Assembly (NCBI GenBank): GCA_964592115.1
Contig: CAZQCP010000109.1
Span: 1-10,759 of the forward strand
Direction: 5' to 3'
Source of the DNA: Sva-07 sp964592115
GTDB taxonomy: Bacteria; Actinomycetota; Acidimicrobiia; Acidimicrobiales; Ilumatobacteraceae
Length of the DNA stretch: 10,759 nucleotides
In this document: piece after piece, positions 7,414 through 10,759 of the stretch
Layout of the letters: the number at the start of each line of letters is the position of its first letter
How positions within the stretch are numbered: the stretch's first letter is position 1
The notes under the pieces: model-generated
The model's input: the letters and a program-made list of their open reading frames with translations, nothing else
Told to the model about the DNA's origin: nothing
Database searches by the model: none
Translations under genes and position numbers: made by a program

Positions 7414-7485
7414 CCGACGCGCCTCCCCCGCCCGGCCCGAGGTTGCGCGACGCCCTCGACACCCGCGATCCGCCATCGCGACTCG

Positions 7486-7570
7486 GCGGCACGTTTCCCG
7501 ACCGGTTCGGAAGCTGTCGGCTCCCGTTGCAGAAACCGACACGGCTGCCGACAACCTCGGAGCTCGTCGG
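7486..7570. repeat. 85-bp direct repeat, copy 1 (ileS side of the cassette)
   Basis: Aligns without indels to 8357-8441 (offset 871) with 78 of 85 identical positions. It starts GCGGCACGTTTCCCGAC and ends near CTCGTCGG. Inside, TGTCGGC (7515-7521) and GCCGACA (7547-7553) form inverted arms with a 25-nt loop; these arms are conserved in both copies. The copy is intergenic, between ileS and the antitoxin operator, in the same orientation as copy 2. Outside the 85 bp the flanks do not match. Confidence 0.92.
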
Positions 7571-7602
7571 CAAATGTCGCGCGGATGCGTGCATGCGTCG
7601 AC

Positions 7603-7642
7603 ACTTGGTGACGGGATGCTCGTCACCAAGTACGGTAGTGGT
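7603..7642 (+). promoter_or_regulatory. Promoter and inverted-repeat operator of the antitoxin/PIN-like gene pair
   Basis: A perfect 11-bp inverted repeat, ACTTGGTGACG (7603-7613) and CGTCACCAAGT (7621-7631), has a 7-nt spacer. It coincides with a promoter reading GTGACG (-35, 7608-7613), a 17-nt spacer and TACGGT (-10, 7631-7636). The start point predicted 7 nt past the -10 is 7643, which is the first base of the GTG start codon, so the mRNA should be leaderless. The operator spans -35 and spacer, so a bound antitoxin would block RNA polymerase. Autoregulation is inferred from the geometry and from known AbrB/MazE-type systems. Confidence 0.65.
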
Positions 7643-7879
7643 GTGAGTGTGCAGGAGTACCAGGTGTCGGCGTCGGGCCAGATGTCGTTGCCTGCCGGGG
7701 CGCGCCGCCGCTGGAACCTCGGCGGAGGTGGTCCGGTCGACGTGATCGATCTCGGTTTCGGCGTGCTGACCGTGCCCAAGGGGACCGCGCCCGCGTTGCT
7801 CGACGACTTCGTCACGCGAGACCAGCACGCGGCTTTCGTGCGGTCGCTCGCGGACGATCCTGATCTGGCCACGACGTGA
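7643..7879 (+). CDS. AbrB/SpoVT-fold DNA-binding protein, probable antitoxin
   Basis: This is a 78-residue protein with a swapped-hairpin AbrB signature at residues about 6-42: YQVSASGQMSLPAGARRRWN followed by a Gly-rich turn and VDVIDLGFGVLTVPKG. This matches the usual V-x-x-x-G-Q-[VM]-[TS]-[IL]-P pattern. The C-terminal tail (about 45-78, acidic, LLDDFVTRDQHAAFVRSLADD) is where antitoxins of this type wrap their toxin. The GTG at 7643 is preferred because the predicted transcription start falls on it. A GTG at 7649 is possible, and the in-frame ATG codons at 7616 and 7574 would read through the operator. The stop overlaps the next gene as GTGA (7876-7879), tying the two products together. 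It probably represses its own promoter. The antitoxin role is inferred from pairing; a plain repressor is the alternative. Confidence 0.8.
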   Translation: MSVQEYQVSASGQMSLPAGARRRWNLGGGGPVDVIDLGFGVLTVPKGTAPALLDDFVTRDQHAAFVRSLADDPDLATT

Positions 7880-8307
7880 GTCGCGCGATCCTCGACGATC
7901 ACCTCCTCCGCGACCTGCTCGCCGGCGACGTCCCCACCGAGCTCGCTCAGGTGCTCGCGAGGCACGAACCCGCGACCACCAACTTGTACCTGTACCGCTT
8001 GTCGCGCAGCGTCGTCTCGGCTCGTGGCGGCGCGTTGACCGGCAGCTGGCCGATCGAGCAACGTCGCGCACTTGGTGCCAGCCTGATCTCGCTCCCCGGC
8101 AGCATCGAGATCGTCCCGATCAACACGATCGCGTGGCGCATGGCAGAGATCGCCGAGTCACATCGCGTCTCCACGCTCGGCGCCGAGTGCGTGGCGGCGG
8201 CCGAGCACCTCGACGCCCCACTGTGCGTCTGGAGCGGCGACGACGGGCCGGGCATCAGAGCAGCGATCGCCGACCTCGGACTCGAACACCACGCGATCCA
8301 GCGCTGA
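7876..8307 (+). CDS. Divergent PIN-like domain protein, probable toxin partner
   Basis: This is a 143-residue protein beginning with GTG inside the antitoxin stop. The pattern resembles VapC-type PIN ribonucleases: an N-terminal strand and acidic pair (AILDDHLL, D7/D8), a first helix, TTNLYLYRLSR (34-44) where PIN proteins carry a conserved helix usually bearing an acidic residue, STLGAECVAAAEHLDAPLCVW (99-119) matching the usual YDAxYxALAExLxAPLxT block, and GDD (D122/D123) for the last acidic position. The second acidic residue is not evident (N36 is nearest) and the third Asp is replaced by A103/E104. So metal binding and RNA cleavage are doubtful. VapC toxins cleave tRNA, rRNA or mRNA, but no target can be assigned. 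No membrane segment is seen. Convergent with divIVA, with the second 85-bp repeat in between. The family call is mine from pattern only. Confidence 0.65.
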   Translation: MSRAILDDHLLRDLLAGDVPTELAQVLARHEPATTNLYLYRLSRSVVSARGGALTGSWPIEQRRALGASLISLPGSIEIVPINTIAWRMAEIAESHRVSTLGAECVAAAEHLDAPLCVWSGDDGPGIRAAIADLGLEHHAIQR

Positions 8308-8356
8308 GCGCGAGCATCGGCGCGGGTCGCTTCGACGCGCGAGTTGGGTCCGCACC

Positions 8357-8441
8357 GCGGCACGTTTCCCGACTGGTTCGGAAGCTGTCGGCTGCCGTTG
8401 CAGAAACCGGCACGTTCGCCGACAACCTCGGATCTCGTCGG
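8357..8441. repeat. 85-bp direct repeat, copy 2 (divIVA side of the cassette)
   Basis: Second copy of the element at 7486-7570, with seven substitutions, three of them clustered at 8415-8417. The inverted arms TGTCGGC (8386-8392) and GCCGACA (8418-8424) are intact. It fills most of the 146-nt space between the PIN-like gene and the divIVA stop (8454) and could also serve as a terminator for either, though no T tract is present. Confidence 0.92.
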
Positions 8442-8453
8442 GATCGGACCGGA

Positions 8454-9446
8454 TCAGCGGTCGTCGTCGAAGGAGAACCGGAAGCCGCCGCTGTCATCAG
8501 CGCTGCGGGCCGATTCGACGACGGGCATCGCTTGGGTCGGCGCATCGCGGTCGATCCACGACAGATCACCGGAATCGTCGCCCGCGGACGCGTGATCGAC
8601 GGGGTCGTCGTCGGCGATGTCGGTCTGGATCACGAGGTCGTCGACCCCGGCGCCATCAGCGTCATCATCGTCAGCGTCAGCGTCGTCGTCTTCCAGGGAG
8701 AACTCGACGGCATCGTCGAGCGCATTGTCAACCGGCTCGTCGGCGGCGACATCGAACGTGTCGGCGCCGCCGTCGTCGTCGCCATCAGCACCAGCACCGC
8801 CGTCGTCGGCCGCCGACAGCAGCGGCGGGCGAACGGTGGCGAGACCACCGGGGACCCGGTCGGTGAGATCGAGCAGCGACGTCGCCGCCTCGCGGATGCG
8901 GTTGCGCTGGTCGGCGAGGAACAGTTCGAGGTGCTCGACGTCGGATTCGAGGAAGTCGCGCCGGGCCTTGAGCGAGTCGACCTCGCCAGCAACCGTGAGA
9001 CGCTCGGATTCGCCCGCCTGGCGAGCCTTGACCCGCGCCTCGTCGAGCAACTGTGCCGCCATCTCACGCGTCGAGTCACGCGTGGCGGCCGCCTCGTCGT
9101 TGGCGCCGCGCAACACGCGATCGGCCTCGGCCTTCGCCTCGGCGATCGTGGTGTCGGCGGTGCGCTGGGCGAGCAACAGCGTGCGGCTGATCGTTTCGAC
9201 CTCGTCGACCGACGCCTCGGTGGTGACGGGAGTCTCGGTGTCTGCCTTGGCCGGCGTACCTTCACCGACCTCTTGCAGCCGAGCGACCGCGGCGCGAGCA
9301 CGCGCCTCCATCGCCGTCGCCTGGTTCTGGGCGCGCTCGAGCTCGTCGGCGACCTCGCTGAGAAACGTCCGTACCTGTTCGGGGTCGACGCCCTTGCGGA
9401 CCGACTTGAACTCGGCGCTGCGCACGCGCTGCGGGCTGATGTCCAT
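8454..9446 (-). CDS. divIVA: DivIVA/Wag31-type coiled-coil cell-pole and septum protein
   Basis: This 330-residue protein has a DivIVA N-terminal domain that aligns with Bacillus DivIVA without gaps over residues 1-29 (MDISPQRVRSAEFKSVRKGVDPEQVRTFL shares M1, P5, F13, G19, D21, V25, F28 and L29). DivIVA proteins recognise curved membrane and recruit growth or division machinery. Long heptad-rich segments at about 31-65 and 80-195 predict coiled coil. Residues about 213-300 form a strongly acidic tail dominated by Asp, ending FRFSFDDDR. In Bacillus, F17 and R18 of the loop touch the membrane; here they are R17 and K18, so binding may be more electrostatic. The ATG at 9446 has AGGAG 6 nt upstream. 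It lies 20 nt after sepF, so co-expression is likely. A yggT gene often found between these two is absent. Confidence 0.93.
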   Translation of the reverse strand: MDISPQRVRSAEFKSVRKGVDPEQVRTFLSEVADELERAQNQATAMEARARAAVARLQEVGEGTPAKADTETPVTTEASVDEVETISRTLLLAQRTADTTIAEAKAEADRVLRGANDEAAATRDSTREMAAQLLDEARVKARQAGESERLTVAGEVDSLKARRDFLESDVEHLELFLADQRNRIREAATSLLDLTDRVPGGLATVRPPLLSAADDGGAGADGDDDGGADTFDVAADEPVDNALDDAVEFSLEDDDADADDDDADGAGVDDLVIQTDIADDDPVDHASAGDDSGDLSWIDRDAPTQAMPVVESARSADDSGGFRFSFDDDR

Positions 9447-9457
9447 GCGAATCTCCT
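9447..9457 (-). promoter_or_regulatory. Ribosome-binding site of divIVA
   Basis: AGGAG on the minus strand (9457-9453) is 6 nt from the ATG at 9446 and lies within the 20-nt gap after the sepF stop. It fixes the divIVA start. Confidence 0.7.
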
Positions 9458-9466
9458 GTGGTGCGA

Positions 9467-10042
9467 TCAGTGCTCGAAGTCGTCGTGACGCGGCCGTTGC
9501 GACGGCGGCTTGAGGAGGTAGACGCCGGTGGCGACCTTCTCCATCGACCCGTCGAGCGCGTAGCAGATGCCGCTGGCGAAGTCGATCAGCCGGCGGGCGA
9601 TCTCGCGCTCGGTGCCTTCCAAGTTCATGATGACGGGCTGACCGTCTTTGAACTTGTCGGCGACCTCCTGGGCCTGGTCGAAACGGCGAGGCCGGACGGT
9701 GTGCGGTTCCATGGAGCCTCCAGCAGCGGGGCGGGTGGGCGCAGTGGGTGACTGGCGAACGGTGACGCCCGACTCGTCGCTGCGGCCGTTGTTCGCCGAT
9801 GCCCGGCGAGACGGCGAGGCGTCGAAGTCACGCGACGGGAAGCTGGGCCTGGCCGACACCGTGCGCACGGTCGGCTCGGGCTCGGGCTCCCACCCGCGCT
9901 GACCACCGTTGCCGCCCGACGAACGAGGTTCGGCCTCACGAGCGCGCCGCGCTGGTGGCGGCTCCTCGTAGTCGTCGTAGTCGTCGTAGGCATCGTCGGG
10001 ACCAAGACCCAGGTAGTCCATGGTCCGTTTCCAGAGTGACAT
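9467..10042 (-). CDS. sepF: Cell division protein SepF
   Basis: This is a 191-residue FtsZ-binding protein that tethers the Z ring to the membrane. The N-terminus MSLWKRTMDYLGLG (1-14) is the amphipathic membrane-targeting helix. An acidic, tyrosine-rich stretch (DDAYDDYDDYEEPPP, 16-30) and a disordered Pro/Arg/Ser-rich linker follow to about residue 110. The conserved SepF domain occupies about 113-181: HTVRPRRFDQAQEVADKFKD, PVIMNLEG, ARRLIDFASGICYALDGSMEKVATGVYLLKP. The ATG at 10042 has a perfect AGGAGG 5 nt upstream, which rules out the open extension to 10108 that would overlap yggS. It lies 22 nt after yggS and 20 nt before divIVA. In actinobacteria, which lack FtsA, SepF is the usual membrane anchor of FtsZ (established knowledge). 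Confidence 0.97.
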   Translation of the reverse strand: MSLWKRTMDYLGLGPDDAYDDYDDYEEPPPARRAREAEPRSSGGNGGQRGWEPEPEPTVRTVSARPSFPSRDFDASPSRRASANNGRSDESGVTVRQSPTAPTRPAAGGSMEPHTVRPRRFDQAQEVADKFKDGQPVIMNLEGTEREIARRLIDFASGICYALDGSMEKVATGVYLLKPPSQRPRHDDFEH

Positions 10043-10053
10043 GCGTTCCTCCT
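10043..10053 (-). promoter_or_regulatory. Ribosome-binding site of sepF
   Basis: AGGAGG on the minus strand (10053-10048) lies 5 nt upstream of the ATG at 10042, in the short gap after the yggS stop. It decides the sepF start. Confidence 0.8.
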
Positions 10054-10064
10054 GCGCTGGCAGG

Positions 10065-10759
10065 CTAGCCGAGCGATTGCGGTCCACGGGGGACGGGCAG
10101 ACGTGCACCGAACAGCGCCGTGCCGATGCGAACGAGTGTCGATCCCTCGGCCACCGCGACCTCGAGATCGTCGCTCATCCCCATCGAACACACGGTGAGC
10201 CCGAGGTCGTCAGTCAGGCGCCGCACGATGGCGAATCCGGCGCGGGCAGCCTCAGCCGGCTCGCCGGTCGGGCCGACGGTCATCAAGCCGATCACGTCGA
10301 GTCCGCCGGCGCGACCGTGGTCGACGAGTGCGGGCACGTCGGCGATCGGGCAGCCGCCCTTGCCGGGGTCGTCGGTGGTGGCGACCTGGATCAACACCCT
10401 CGCCCCCGGTGCTCGCCGGGCGATCTCGTCGGCGAGGCTCGACCGGTCGACCGACTGCCACACGTCGACGAGACCAGCGAGCTGGCGGACCTTGTTGCGC
10501 TGGAGCCGGCCGATGAAGTGCACCTCGGGGCGCGCCAGTTCGATCGCGCCGCGCTTGGCGAGCACCTCTTGGGCGTAGTTCTCGCCGATGCCGGCACATC
10601 CTGCGGCGACCGCGGCGCTCACTGCCCAGGGCCCATGGCCCTTCGTGACGCCGAGGATCTCGACGCGTTGCGCGCCCGGGCGACCGATCGCGTCGATCCG
10701 CGTGCGGAGCGCGTCGAGACGCTCGCGCACCGACTCGACAGGCAGCTCCGGAGCGGTCA
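10065..10759 (-). CDS. yggS: YggS/PROSC family PLP homeostasis protein (5' end at the window edge)
   Basis: This is a PLP-binding protein of the YggS/PLPBP family, a single-domain alanine-racemase-like barrel without known catalytic activity that helps balance vitamin B6 and amino-acid pools. Family blocks are clear: EILGVTKGHGP containing the PLP lysine (usual form VSKTKP), GENYAQEVLAK, HFIGRLQRNKVRQL, GLMTVGP, and the phosphate-binding SMGMSDDLEVAVAEGSTLVRIGTALFG. A GTG at 10730 could start it, but the frame stays open to the edge and reads ?TG ACC GCT CCG GAG, giving xTAPELPVESVRERLDALRT. The real start is therefore probably an NTG whose first base would be 10760, one base outside. Upstream position in the sepF-divIVA group matches the widespread yggS-sepF order next to the division cluster. 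Confidence 0.93.
   Translation of the reverse strand, partial: TAPELPVESVRERLDALRTRIDAIGRPGAQRVEILGVTKGHGPWAVSAAVAAGCAGIGENYAQEVLAKRGAIELARPEVHFIGRLQRNKVRQLAGLVDVWQSVDRSSLADEIARRAPGARVLIQVATTDDPGKGGCPIADVPALVDHGRAGGLDVIGLMTVGPTGEPAEAARAGFAIVRRLTDDLGLTVCSMGMSDDLEVAVAEGSTLVRIGTALFGARLPVPRGPQSLG

Noticed and set aside
7441..7485. Short inverted repeat GCGAT/ATCGC near 7466-7480 as a terminator
   Set aside because: Only 5-bp arms and no T tract; such matches are common by chance at this GC content.
7401..7604. 68-codon N-terminal extension of IleS
   Set aside because: The extension runs through repeat copy 1, has Cys/Arg-rich non-family sequence, and IleS proteins normally begin near the MAYPDVDPRPNFP segment.
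7574..7642. Upstream ATG starts (7574, 7616) for the antitoxin
   Set aside because: They would place the inverted repeat and promoter inside the coding region; the AbrB domain begins after 7655 and the predicted transcript starts at 7643.
4404..7646. Plus-strand open frame of 1080 codons opposite ileS
   Set aside because: It mirrors ileS codons and shows no recognisable motif; the opposite strand holds a complete synthetase with all signatures.
8133..9488. Plus-strand open frame of 451 codons opposite divIVA
   Set aside because: It overlaps the PIN-like gene, repeat copy 2 and divIVA, and its content is explained as a shadow of the Asp-rich and coiled-coil codons of divIVA.

Overview
This is a very GC-rich actinobacterial-type chromosome segment. 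I infer Actinomycetota, possibly an Acidimicrobiia/Ilumatobacter-like lineage. The grounds are codon bias, a type-2 (eukaryote-like) IleS, a lysine/alanine-rich histone-like DksA relative, and a gene order close to the yggS-sepF-(yggT)-divIVA-ileS-dksA-like-lspA-rluD order I recall from Streptomyces. The genus cannot be proven from the window.

Layout. 1-87 (-): first 29 codons of a gene leaving the window. 129-1250 (-): alkaline-phosphatase-superfamily phosphodiesterase. 1328-1762 (+): Rrf2-family regulator, divergent from the phosphodiesterase. 1763-1880: convergent spacer with 18-bp tandem repeats and a large hairpin. 1881-4240 (-): rluD, lspA and a DksA/TraR-like gene whose lysine-rich repeat region is interrupted by a 100-N assembly gap. 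4287-7400 (-): ileS. 7401-8453: an island of opposite orientation holding an AbrB-type antitoxin and a PIN-like partner (+), flanked by two 85-bp direct repeats (92% identical). 8454-10759 (-): divIVA, sepF and yggS, which begins at or just beyond the window edge.

Function. The minus-strand genes are mostly housekeeping: septum and cell-pole placement (sepF, divIVA), PLP homeostasis (yggS), isoleucyl-tRNA charging, lipoprotein maturation, 23S rRNA pseudouridylation, and an RNA-polymerase/nucleoid-associated factor. Spacings are short: yggS/sepF 22 nt, sepF/divIVA 20 nt, dksA-like/lspA 5 nt, lspA/rluD overlap 4 nt. This suggests coupled expression in two blocks separated by the inserted cassette.

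The part most worth a second look is the cassette at 7486-8441. It has a predicted leaderless promoter and a perfect 11-bp inverted repeat covering the -35 and spacer. Antitoxin and partner genes overlap at GTGA, the partner has an altered PIN active site, and long direct repeats bound both sides. Other notable points are a DksA-like protein with all four zinc-finger cysteines missing, an Rrf2 protein with only two of three usual cluster cysteines, and mirrored 3' ends of rrf2 and rluD. No rRNA, tRNA, CRISPR array or transposase was seen.
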